64,000 nucleotides of DNA from Chelydra serpentina (Eukaryota > Chordata > Testudines > Chelydridae): NCBI GenBank assembly GCA_037349315.1, contig JBAIAC010000018.1:5456001-5520000 (forward strand), given 5' to 3'. The notes under the pieces are model-generated. The model saw nothing but the letters and a program-made list of their open reading frames with translations, ran no database searches and had not been told where the DNA came from. Position numbers and translations under genes: made by a program. How positions within the stretch are numbered: the first letter of the stretch is position 1; each line of letters begins with the position of its first letter. Below are positions 33,685-42,365 of this stretch, in pieces.

Positions 33685-34078
33685 AACTTAGTGGTGCGCA
33701 GGCAGGGAGAGTTCCCGGGAGCAGCCACGCGGAGGGGGGGGAAAGGGTAGGCGAGCCGTTCAAACAGAGCGGTTCGCGGGCCCGTACAGTTCCTGGGACC
33801 GGCCACACGGAGGTGGGGGAAGGGTAGGCGAGCTGTTCAAACAGAGCGGTTCGCGGGCATGTTCAGTTCCCGGGACCGGCCACGCGGAGGGGGGGAAGCG
33901 GTAGGCGAGCTGTTCAAACAGAGCGGTTCGCGGGCCCGTACAGTTCCTGGGACCGGCCACGCGGAGGTGGGGGAAGGGTAGGCTAGCCGTTCAAACAGAG
34001 CGGTTCGCGGGCACGTTCAGTTCCCAGGACCGGCCACGCAGAGGGGGGGGAAGGGTAGGCGAGCCGCTGTAGATGAGC
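33685..34078. repeat. 77-bp tandem array with A-B-A-B order
   Basis: The marker GGTTCGCGGG recurs at 33,771, 33,848, 33,925 and 34,002, exactly 77 bp apart each time, with a degenerate unit on the left. Units 1 and 3 share 'cccgtacagttcctgg' and 'gaggtgggggaag'. Units 2 and 4 share 'gttcagttccc' and 'gaggggggg'. The true period is therefore a 154-bp dimer. Repeated minus-strand ORFs starting MAGPRNCTGPRTALF are by-products. Confidence 0.92.
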
Positions 34079-34164
34079 AGTTTGGGCAGCAGCAGGAACT
34101 GGCCACTGCCAGGAACTGTGATTGAAACATGGGAGTAGAGCACTGCTGTGAAGTAAGCTCTCAG

Positions 34165-34289
34165 CAGTCCAAAGGCATCGGCTTACCATGGTCTCCAGAG
34201 AGCAGATTTCCAGTGTCCAGCAACGCTTGTGGGATCTGTACACCGAGACCCCAGGCACTCAGGATAAAGACATAATATTCGACCTTGTA
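34165..34289 (+). other. Possible cryptic exon inside the intron
   Basis: The stretch is preceded by an acceptor-like CTCTCAG and followed by a consensus donor GTAAGT. Joined to exon 1 it keeps frame and encodes a protein-like segment (MVSREQISSVQQRLWDLY, then TPGTQDKDIIFDLV). Its end phase does not fit exon 2, where reading would stop after about 17 codons. It may be an ancestral or alternative exon, or a coincidence. Confidence 0.3.
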
Positions 34290-34405
34290 GTAAGTGCACA
34301 TGTGATAGGTACTGTGCTTCGTCTTATTCACAGGGAAAGAGTATAGGCATTGTTCGGGAAAAAGTATCTTTCTGAGGAATTCACTCCCTTTCTCCCATCC
34401 CACAG

Positions 34406-34887
34406 CTGCGAGTGTCTCACGCCCTACCCGTGGATCACCCTCCCAGAGGCTTGCGCTGATCAGGTGGCGCAAAAAGAGAACCCGGGACGACATGTTCTCC
34501 GAATTGATGGTCTGTTCCCGAAAGGAGGCGGCACAGCGGAGAGAGGACGTCTCAAGGTCCGAGCGAGCAGTCAGCGAACGGGAGCAGAGGGCTGAAGCTC
34601 GCGAGGACAGGTGGCGGCAGGAAGACCAGCAGGCGACTCAAACGCTGCTGGGACTAATGAGGGAGCAAACGGACACGCTCCGGCGCCTGGTAGATGTTCT
34701 CCAGGACAAGAGACAGGAGGAAAGAGCCCCTCTGTATGTTATTTCCAACCACCCTCCCCCGCCACAAAGTCCAATCCCCCCCTCACCCAAAGTCACTGGA
34801 ACGAGGGGAGGCAGGGGCCGTGGAAATATTCACTCCACCCCTACAGACTGCTCCAGTAGCAGAAGGCTCTCATTCCCAAAACTTTAG
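34406..34887 (+). CDS. Harbinger Myb/SANT-like protein, exon 2
   Basis: Exon 2 continues the frame from exon 1 and ends at TAG 34,885-34,887. The spliced product would be 294 residues (403 + 482 nt). It starts ASVSRPTRGSPSQRL, then has a basic cluster (RWRKKRTRDDMFSEL), which is a likely nuclear-localisation or DNA-contact patch. Next comes a charged helical stretch (residues roughly 180-235 of the spliced protein, with EREQRAEAREDRWRQED and RRLVDVLQDKRQEE), probably a coiled coil for dimerisation or transposase contact, and then a Pro/Ser-rich tail. A poly(A) signal AATAAA lies at 34,967-34,972. The start of this exon rests on the acceptor and phase match; an unspliced reading would begin only at the internal ATG 34,492. 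No stop or frameshift is seen in it. Confidence 0.78.
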
Positions 34888-34966
34888 ATGGGTCCTTTCC
34901 TTCCCTCCAACCGCACCCCAAAACAGTTCCCTGCCCAGGTTTCATCTAAAAAATATGCTCCCCTTA

Positions 34967-34972
34967 ATAAAA
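34967..34972 (+). terminator. Poly(A) signal of the Myb-like gene
   Basis: AATAAA 80 bases after the stop codon of exon 2, followed by a T-rich stretch. Confidence 0.65.
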
Positions 34973-35530
34973 ATGTTTGTTTTGTACAGTGCTGTTTCCC
35001 TGACTTTCTTTCACAGGACGGTTTGGTTTTGGGGGAGTGGGTAAGGGGGTTTGTAATTGGAGAAGACAGGCGCCTGAACCAGGGTACAGACAGGGGGAAA
35101 GGTTCAACATAAAGTCACACTCACATTGCGTGCACTGGGCACACTTGTCATTCTGGGAGGGGGTTTTCATGTTCTCAATGGGGGGGGGGGCTCTGTGACT
35201 TTCTGGTGGGGGAGGGTGGCTGCAGATCTTTTGCGGCCGGAGATAGCCTGCATGACAGATCCATGCAGCAGGGGATCTGTGGCCGCAATCCACGGCCAAA
35301 AAGTCACACAGGCCCCACCACACACAGTTGCGAATAGGAGGGGTTGCTGGCTCCCTTGAAACAAGCAGTCCAGCACTGCGGACTGCTCTGGGAGCAGGAG
35401 CATGTCAGTCCCCGAGTTTGGAAGCGTACTTTCCAACACTCCACCCGCTCCCCAACCGCGGTATGCGCCCCAGGTTAAACCCTTAACCGAGAAATCATTA
35501 ATAAAGACGGTTTTAATAAACAATTTTTCC

Positions 35531-35536
35531 TTTATT
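35531..35536 (-). terminator. Poly(A) signal of the Harbinger transposase
   Basis: AATAAA on the minus strand, about 120 bases past the transposase stop. A plus-strand AATAAA lies just beyond it at 35,500-35,505, so the two genes converge on this spot. Confidence 0.6.
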
Positions 35537-35655
35537 ATACTTTTAAAGCGTTGAATTAAGGGGGGGAAGGGGGTTGGTAATTGGAGAGGATAGGCAACAG
35601 AAACTGGGTAAAGAAACGGGGGCAGGTTCAGCTTCTGTTTAAACAACCGTAACAG

Positions 35656-36939
35656 TCACTGGTTACCCCGCTCGCTCTGGAAGCTAGCTTTCAAAGCTTC
35701 CCGGATGCGCAGCGCATCCCGCTGTGATCTTCTAATCGCCCTGGTGTCCGGCTGCGCGTAATCAGCAGCCAGGCGATTTGCCTCAATCTCCCACCCCGCC
35801 ATAAACGTCTCCCCCTTGCTCTCACAGAGATTGTGGAGCACACAGCACGCTGCAATCACAATGGGGATATTTGTTTGGCTGAGATCGGAGCGAGTAAGTA
35901 AGCTTCTCCAACGCCCTTTCAGACGGCCAAAAGCACACTCCACCACCATTCTGCACTTGCTCAGCCGGTAGTTGAAGAGCTCCTTTTCAGTGTCCAGGGC
36001 TCCTGTGTATGGCTTCATGAGCCAGGGCATTAGTGGGTAGGCTGGGTCCCCGAGGATCACTATAGGCATCTCCACATCCCCAACAGTGATTTTGCGGTCT
36101 GGGAAATAAACACCCTCTTGCAGCCGTCTAAACAGGCCAGAGTTTTTGAAAACACGAGCATCATGAACCTTGCCCGGCCATCCGACATTGATGTTGGTAA
36201 AACGTCCTTTGTGGTCCACTAGTGCTTGCAGCACCATAGAAAAATAGCCCTTTCGGTTAATGTACTGGCTGCCCTGGTGGTCTGGTCCCAGGATGGGGAT
36301 GTGTGTCCCATCAATAGCCCCGCCGCAGTTTGGGAATCCCATAGCGGAAAAGCCATCTATGATCACCTGCACGTCTCCAAGGGTCACTACCTTTGAGAGC
36401 AGCAGGTCAACGATTGCATGGGCTACCTGCATCACAGCAACCCCCACGGTAGACTTGCCCACTCCAAATTGATTCGCGGCTGACCGGTAGCTGTCAGGAG
36501 TTGCAAGCTTCCACAGGGCTATGGCCACTCACTTCTGGATAGTCAGGGCTGCTCGCATCCGGGTGTCTTTGCGCTTCAGGGCAGGGGACAGCAACTCACA
36601 AAGTTCCAGGAAAGTGCCCTTACGCATCCGAAAGTTTCGCAGCCACTGGGATTCATCCCAGACCTGCAGCACTATGCGGTCCCACCAGTCAGTGCTTGTT
36701 TCCCTTGCCCAGAATCGCCATTCCACAGGATCAACGTGCCCCATTGCCACCATGATTTCTACGGGCCAGGGTCCCGTGCTTTGCGAGAGGTCTGTGCCCC
36801 TCTCAGAGTTCATGTCCTCCCGGAGCTTCCGTTGCCTCCTCGCCCGATTTCTCTGCATCTGCCTCTGGAAAAGGTGGACGATAAGGCGCGAGGTGTTCAC
36901 AACGGACGGAACAGCAGCGATAATCGCGGAGGGCTCCAT
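35656..36939 (-). pseudogene. Harbinger DDE transposase (HARBI1-like), one in-frame TGA
   Basis: One frame of 428 codons from ATG 36,939 to the stop at 35,656 is interrupted only by TGA at 36,529-36,531 (codon 137), followed by GTG GCC. The catalytic triad is complete: D in AIDGTH (codon 210), D in LGDPAYP (298) and E in VVECAFGRLKGRW (334). The HARBI1 blocks GWPGKVHDARVF and MKPYTG are also present. The N-terminal part has a basic stretch (RNRARRQRKLRE) and the WDESQWLRNFRM segment leading to a helix-turn-helix-like GVGKSTV. The enzyme would cut at the terminal repeats and insert at TWA sites. The TGA most likely arose from a CGA Arg codon by CpG decay. It reads inward from the right end, convergent with the Myb-like gene. 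Unless the stop is read through, no full enzyme is made, but the lesion is minimal. Confidence 0.95.
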
Positions 36940-37129
36940 GCTTGCTGTCCTGTGGCGTCCGAGCTGTCAATCACCGGAAAAGGGCGCAAATTAATTGCCC
37001 GCCGGTGCTTTCACGTAGGGAGGGCGGGAGTGTGGGTCGAATGACGACATCTACCTATAACCACCCTCGACACATTTTTGGCCCCAGAAGGCACTGGGGG
37101 CTACACCCAGAATTCCAGTGGGCAGCGGG

Positions 37130-37317
37130 GACTGCGGGAACTGTGGGATAGCTACCCACAGTGCACCGCTTGCAATGTCGACTCTTGCCCCGTTACTGTG
37201 GACTCACAAATTCGATTTAATGTCCTTGCTGTGGATTCGCACGATCGACTTTGCAATATCGGTTTCACAAGTTCGGTTTAAGAAAAATCGAACTAGTCTC
37301 GTAGTGTAGACATACCC
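37130..37317. promoter_or_regulatory. Right terminal and subterminal region of the Harbinger element
   Basis: Ends with the inverted terminal repeat, ...TAGTGTAGACATACCC. Upstream are AATTCGATTTAATG, GATTCGCACGATCGAC and AAAATCGAACTAG, the same motif style as the left end. The transposase starts about 190 bases inside, so this region must also hold its promoter; I see no clear TATA box. Confidence 0.6.
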
Positions 37318-37423
37318 TAAGTCAGTGACAGGAATAGAACTCAGGCCTTGAAATTCCTAACCCTGTGCCACTAAAACTATGCTGCATCACATGCTATGAT
37401 TTGTAAACTTAGTACGACAGAGA

Positions 37424-37533
37424 CAGGGCCGGCTCTAGCTTTTTGGCTGTCCCAAGACTCCCCGGACTGCCACCTCTTACAAGGCGCTGCCCCAGGCATG
37501 TGCTTTCTCATCTGGTGCCTGGAGCCGGCCCTG
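37424..37533. mobile_element. hAT MITE (CAGGGCCGGCTC family)
   Basis: The ends CAGGGCCGGCTCTAG and TGGAGCCGGCCCTG are near-perfect inverted repeats. The flanks GACAGAGA (37,416-37,423) and AACAGAGA (37,534-37,541) match at 7 of 8 positions. It belongs to the same family as 4909-5063 and sits about 100 bp right of the Harbinger element. Confidence 0.9.
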
Positions 37534-38396
37534 AACAGAGAGTAAATTGGGCTCTACCTCTGAGCTGTATTGAGTAACTGATGGCCATAAAAAGTAGTCA
37601 AACATATGTGAAAGAAAGACTAACATTTAAAAAATAATGAGCTATCTGGTTAAAGTTTGTCATTAAAAAACACATATGTGTGTAGATTATATGACTCTTC
37701 CATTTTTGATTTAGTGATTTGTTGGGGGGTTTTAAGTGCACTTTCAAAGTAAATCCAGGAGCCAACAGAGTCCTGACTATTCAGGTTTGAGAAGCAGGAC
37801 CTGTCACAGTCTTTGTGGAGCATTCATAAATAACCATAGAACTCATGCAAAAGGAGCTACGAAAAAACTAGTCGAATTATTCATTTGGTTAGGATGATTA
37901 CCGTTCTCCACAGAATAAAGAAAGGGGGGGAAAGAACAGTATGTTATCTTCTTACAAATGCTGGATGATGCTTTTGTTTTTCCTGTCTCTTTTCTTAACA
38001 GCTTCCATAGTCATATTTTCTAACCACTTTTAAATAAGGTTTTGTATTAAGTAACTGATAATAAAAAGCTATTTTAAAATAATAGGATTTTTTTGTGTAG
38101 CAACTCAGAGAAATGTGAAGAAAAAGAAATGTCATTAAAGTAAAATTACCAAAGAATGGAATGCACAAAGTAAAGTTCAATTTCTTCTTCGTCTACATCT
38201 GTGGAATATTTAAGGGGTTGGAGGGGTTTTTTTTAACTGTATTTCAGTTTTTTCCTTTTAAAAAAATCCATTGTTCTAATTGTCACAGTAAGACTTGCCC
38301 CCACACCCCCTTTGGGATTCCCTGGGTCAGCACCAGCAGCGGACATTTCTAACACTTCTATATGTACTGGATTGGCAGTTAGAAAGTGTTAAAGGT
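37534..38396. other. No feature seen
   Basis: AT-rich noncoding sequence. Confidence 0.5.
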
Positions 38397-39153
38397 GTAA
38401 GTGTGGAATGGAAGATTCCTATGCAGGTTGCGAGAGGCCGAGGGGGAAAGGGGTTAATTTAAAAATTCAGCCAGGCCCAAAAATAAAGAGCTGCCAGGTG
38501 CCCAAGGCTGACCGACTTACACAGACACACTCCCTGCATGTCAAGCAGCTAGAAACTGCTTCTCAACGCCAGCTGACCGTAAAAAATAAAAACTAAAACA
38601 AACAAAACTGAAGGAGTTGTAGGACTGAAATTACACATTTGCGAAGGTTGGCCCGGTGAGACTCAACAGTCTGCCTCACGACCCTGAAGCCGGCGTGTTA
38701 TGGGAAAGTTAGGGGAGCTGCGAAGAGCCGGTTCGGACTGGTGCAAAAACCAGAGAGCACGGGGAAGGGGCTCTCCTGGCCAAGACACGCCCGGGAACAC
38801 CCAGGGCTTAAAACCCTCCTGAGAGGGAAAGCAAGTTGGAGATCTATAGCGGACCCCGGACGACCTGTGCACAGGGCAGAACTCTCGTCCACCCTTCCCC
38901 CTCTTCTTCTTACGTTACACCCAGGCTTGGCCAGCCTTGAGTTGTGCGTGTATGAGTATGAAAGTGGGTTAGGGCTCGGGCACTAACGCTTCCTTCCTTC
39001 CTCTGAGTAACATGGGGTGCACCCCTCACTCACCGCTGTTGTTTGGTTAATAAAGCTTTAAAACTTGGTCACTTGATGTGCTCCTTCATCTTCACCCCTA
39101 ACAATCCTGCAGCCTCAGCCTGATCACCTGAGGCCCCAGGCAGGTTGGTAACA
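38397..39153 (+). mobile_element. Candidate solo LTR of an endogenous retrovirus-like element
   Basis: The stretch runs from TGTTAAAGG to GGTTGGTAACA, giving TGTTA/TAACA inverted ends. It has a TATA-like GGCTTAAAACC near 38,808 and a poly(A) signal in GGTTAATAAAGC near 39,048, in the order expected for U3-R-U5. No clear target duplication flanks it and no internal retroviral sequence is attached. Confidence 0.65.
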
Positions 39154-39750
39154 TAAATTTGTCACATAATCACTTCAAATCTTTTCCCATTCAAACTCTG
39201 ATGCAAAAATTCCTCTCAGTGCAGATGCTCATCACTATATTCACCACTGTCTGGTTATTTCAAAGATAAGAGACGACAAACCGTGGCCCTTATCCAGCAG
39301 TCTCACCATGAGACCATCTTGGTCATCTAGTTTGACTTTATGCACATCACAGGCCATAGAACCTCACCCACTCATGTGATAGATCCATAACTTCTGGCTG
39401 AAGTCCTCAAATCATGATTTAAAGACTTCAAGTTACAGAGAATCCACCATTTACTCTAATTCAAACCAGAAAGTGACCCATGCCTCATGCTGTAGAGAAC
39501 AGCAAAAATTCCCCAGGGTCTCGGCCAATCTGACCTGGGGGAAAGTTCCTTCCCAACCCCAAATATAATGATCAGTTGGACTCTGAGCATGTCAGCAAGA
39601 CCCATCAGCCAGACACCTGGGAAAGAATTCACTGTCATAACTCAGAGCCTTCCCCATCTAGTGTACCCTCTCCAGCCTTTGGGGATATTTGCTACTAGCA
39701 GTCATTGTAGGCAATCTAATTATACCATCCCCTCCATGAATGTATCAAGC

Positions 39751-40869
39751 TCAGTCTTCAAGCCAATTAGAGGTTTTGCCCCCACTGCGCCAGAACTTTA
39801 CTCCTCTGATTGTTAGAAACCTTTGTCGAATTTCAAGCCTAAACTTGTTGATGGTCAATTTACATCCAATTGTTCTTGTGCCAACATTGGCCCTTAACTT
39901 AAATAATTCCTTTTCCTTCCTAGTATTTAACCCTCTCATGTATTTATAGAGAGAAATGATATCTCCCTTCAGCCTTCCTTTGATTAATCTAAACAAAATT
40001 CCTTGAGTCTCCTCTTGTAAGGTAGGTCTTCCATTCCTCTGATTATACTAGTAGTTCTTCTCTGCACCTGTTCTAGTTTGAATTCATCTTTGAATTCAGA
40101 CCAGGACTGCACACAGTATTCCAGATGAGGTCTCAACCAGTGCCTTGTATAATGGTAACAACACTTCCCTACCTCTACTGGAAATATCTTGCCTGATGCA
40201 GGAGCACTGGAACCTGTGTAGAAGCGGGGATGCCACTGGTGCTAGAACTGTAGCCCCACTCCCTGCTCCATCTCTCCCCCTTAGGGCCCTGACCAGGCCA
40301 GAACCAGGATGTGGTAAGAGCCGTGTAGGGAGCCCAGTCCCCTGTGGGGAGCCCTGGACCCTCCACCTGCCCTAAGTGGGGTGCCGGGGTGCCTGATGAT
40401 AGCTCCGGGCCTGTGTCCCCACCCCCCAGGGCACACTACCCACCTTATCATCTCCCCTGCCATGAAACACACAGTCCCTGCCACCACCGCCTCTGGCCTG
40501 ATACGTCCTAGGACCACATTAGCCTTTTTCATGGCCTCATCACATTGGGGACTCAGTCATTCTGTGATCAATCAATACACCTAGGTCTTTCTCCTCCTTT
40601 GTCGCTTTCAGCTGATAAATTCCCAGCAAATAGCAAAAATTATTGTTGTTAGTCCCTAAGTGCACAACCTTGCATTTTGCATTATTAAATTTCAGCCCAT
40701 TTCTATTACTCCAGTTTTCAAGGTCACCCAGATCTTCTTGTATGATATTCTGGTCCTCCTCCATATTGGCAATACCTCCCAACTTTGTATCATCCGCAAA
40801 TTTTACTAGCACGCACTCATTTTTTGTGCCAAGGATATTAATGAAAATGTTAAATAAGATAGGTCCCAA
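39751..40869 (-). pseudogene. Old CR1 reverse-transcriptase remnant
   Basis: The upstream half (40,869-40,540) encodes GPILFNIFINIL followed by [11 protein letters not shown], so motif B's end and motif C (FADD) are still readable. It then continues through NWSNRNGLKFN and the HLGTNNNNF block. The downstream half (39,996-39,751) has the C-terminal helix region (FRLIKGRLKGDIISLYKYM). The two halves are separated by the hAT insertion and by further frame breaks, so no protein is expected. Compared with the young copies at 460-3309 and 12,613-14,500, it is a clearly different, older subfamily. Confidence 0.85.
40199..40495. mobile_element. hAT nonautonomous element nested in the old CR1
   Basis: The left end CAGGAGCACTGG and the right end (CAGAGGCGGTGG on the other strand) are partial inverted repeats. 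The flanks GCCTGATG (40,191-40,198) and GCCTGATA (40,496-40,503) match at 7 of 8 bases. On either side the CR1 sequence continues. Confidence 0.75.
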
Positions 40870-41519
40870 GACCGATCCCTGAGGAACTCCACTACTAGCT
40901 TCCTTTCAGTATGACCCACTGTAGTCTCCCCTTTAACCAGTTCCTTATTCACCTTTGAATTCTTGTATTAATCTCCATCTTCTCCAATTTAACTAATAAT
41001 TTCCCAGGTGGAACTTTATCAAATGCCTTACTGAAATCCGGCTAGATTAGACCTATGGCATTTCCTCAGGAGGTCATCTAGTCCAGCCCCCTGCTCAAAG
41101 CAGGACCAACACCAACTCAATCATCCCAGCCAAGGATTTGTCAAGTTTGGCTTTGAGTTTGCCTTCCACCTTGGGTGTGGTAATTTCTACATCCACATTC
41201 TCATTTCCATTATCCACCCTGCCACTATCCCCAAGCTCCTCATTAACCTTATTAAAAACTGAGGCAAAATATTCAGTTAGGTGTTGAGCCATGCCTAGAT
41301 TATCTTTAATTTCCATCCCATCCTCACTGGGTAGTGGTCACACTTCTTCTTTCCTTGTTTTCTTTGCATTTATAAGTCTATTCAGTTTTTGATGTTTGCA
41401 AATTTCACTTCAAATTCCGGTGTGTCCCCCCCCGCCCTTCCCATCTCCCTACACACAAACACACCATTTGTATTAACAATCTTCCCCAATGGGGGGAAAA
41501 ATAGTACATTCAGATAGGA

Positions 41520-41745
41520 ATTAAATCCAAGAACATTTTTGAGCAAGTCACTTCGCTTTTCTGTATCAGTTTCCCTTTTTCCACCCTGTGTCTGTCTTGT
41601 ACATTTAGACGGCGAACAACTTGGAACAGTGACTGTCTCTTAATTTGTTTGTACAGTGTACAGTTTGTACAGTGCCTAGTACAATGTGGCCCTGATTTCA
41701 GCTAGGGTATCTAGGTGCTACCATAATACAAATAAATAAGAGGTG
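41520..41745 (+). mobile_element. LINE-like 3' end (L2/L3-like family, copy 5)
   Basis: The text 'tttgtacagtgcctagtacaatgtggccctg' followed by 'taggtgctaccataatacaaataaataag' is the forward version of the terminal block seen at 16,312 and 8195. The preceding 'gagcaagtcacttcgcttttctgtatcagtttcc' resembles a MIR-type core. Confidence 0.65.
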
Positions 41746-41999
41746 TATTGCAAACAAAATACAGGCAGATGAAAGGGGTATTTTCTTGCAGCATAGCTTC
41801 CATGGAAGGGGAAGCTCAGAAATTTCTATTGGATAAGAACATGTTTCAAAAGTGCCTGTTTGAACAAACCTCTTCCCTGCTGGTTGGTCAGATAACAGAA
41901 GCCTGATACTAACTTTGTCCTTAATGTTTGCTGATAAGCAAGGCTTCCTGTATTCAGCGCTGTTCATAAAAGGCATGTTTCAGATCAATGAGCTTGCAC

Positions 42000-42365
42000 A
42001 TTTTTTAACAATCTTGCCGTACGTTAATTTAACCATCTGTGTAATGGGCATAACATAATAATATTTAACTCCTCCCACAAGGTAGATGAAATAATTAATT
42101 GCAAAGCCCTTTGAGATTAAAGTCACTAATATATGTGTAATAGGATGGGTCTTACTAGAGAGAACTGTGTGTTCTGGTGGTTTGAACACAGCAGATTAGG
42201 AACCATAAACTCCTGAGCTCTAATGCTAAGCCTGACATTGACTTCCTCTGTGAAGTCATGTACCTGCTCTGCCTCAGTTTCCTCATCTGCGAAGTGGGGA
42301 TAATAACCCATTTCTCACAAGGGCAACAAGATGAGTTAGCAGTTAACATTTATAAAGCTCTTGCT
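42000..42365 (+). repeat. MIR-like SINE sequence
   Basis: The best part is 42,195-42,365: 'actcctgagctctaatgctaagcctgacattgac', 'ctctgcctcagtttcctcatctgcgaagtggggataataa'. This is the classic MIR order. A weaker piece lies at 42,000-42,120. Confidence 0.75.

Larger units (their letters stand above)
33159..34405 (+). other. Intron of the Harbinger Myb-like gene
   Basis: The intron is bounded by GTCAGT and a strong acceptor with a pyrimidine tract (CTTTCTCCCATCCCACAG). Exon 1 leaves one base of a codon and exon 2 supplies two, giving an Ala codon and continuous reading. The 1,247-bp intron contains an antisense ORF (33,271-33,561), a 77-bp tandem array and a possible cryptic exon (34,165-34,289). 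Confidence 0.75.
34967..35650. repeat. Internal direct duplication between the two Harbinger genes
   Basis: The segments 34,967-35,110 and 35,500-35,650 run in parallel: each starts TAATAAA, and each later has a G-rich run, 'ggtttgtaattggagaagacaggc' or 'ggttggtaattggagaggataggc', and then 'gggggaaaggttca' or 'gggggcaggttca'. This looks like a duplicated 3' region separated by about 530 bp. The ORFs in between (34,964-35,646) are not convincing. Confidence 0.65.
32458..37317. mobile_element. PIF/Harbinger DNA transposon, 4.86 kb, complete ends
   Basis: The left end GGCCTGGTCTACACTA and the right end, reading GGGTATGTCTACACTA on the other strand, are inverted repeats. The flanks carry exact TAA at 32,455-32,457 and 37,318-37,320, the family's TWA-type 3-bp duplication. 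Inside are a Myb/SANT-like gene on the plus strand and a DDE transposase on the minus strand, transcribed towards each other with poly(A) signals between. Both subterminal regions are dense in TCGAATT/TTCGA motifs, plausible protein-binding sites. The element is CpG-rich and little decayed compared with its surroundings, so it is probably young. Confidence 0.96.
39308..41390 (-). mobile_element. Old CR1 LINE, 5'-truncated, with two nested insertions
   Basis: Read on the minus strand, this goes from ORF2 (FASVF segment near 41,280) through reverse transcriptase to the older-type 3' UTR at the left. It is broken by a fragment of a young-type CR1 3' end (about 41,056-41,158) and by a hAT element (40,199-40,495). 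Many stops show it is old. Confidence 0.85.

Noticed and set aside
33618..33960. Repeated minus-strand ORFs starting MAGPRNCTGPRTALF
   Set aside because: They are produced by the 77-bp tandem array, whose period is not a multiple of three, and they have no domain.
33685..34078. CRISPR-like array of regular repeats
   Set aside because: The units abut directly with no unique spacers, and the context is a eukaryotic transposon.
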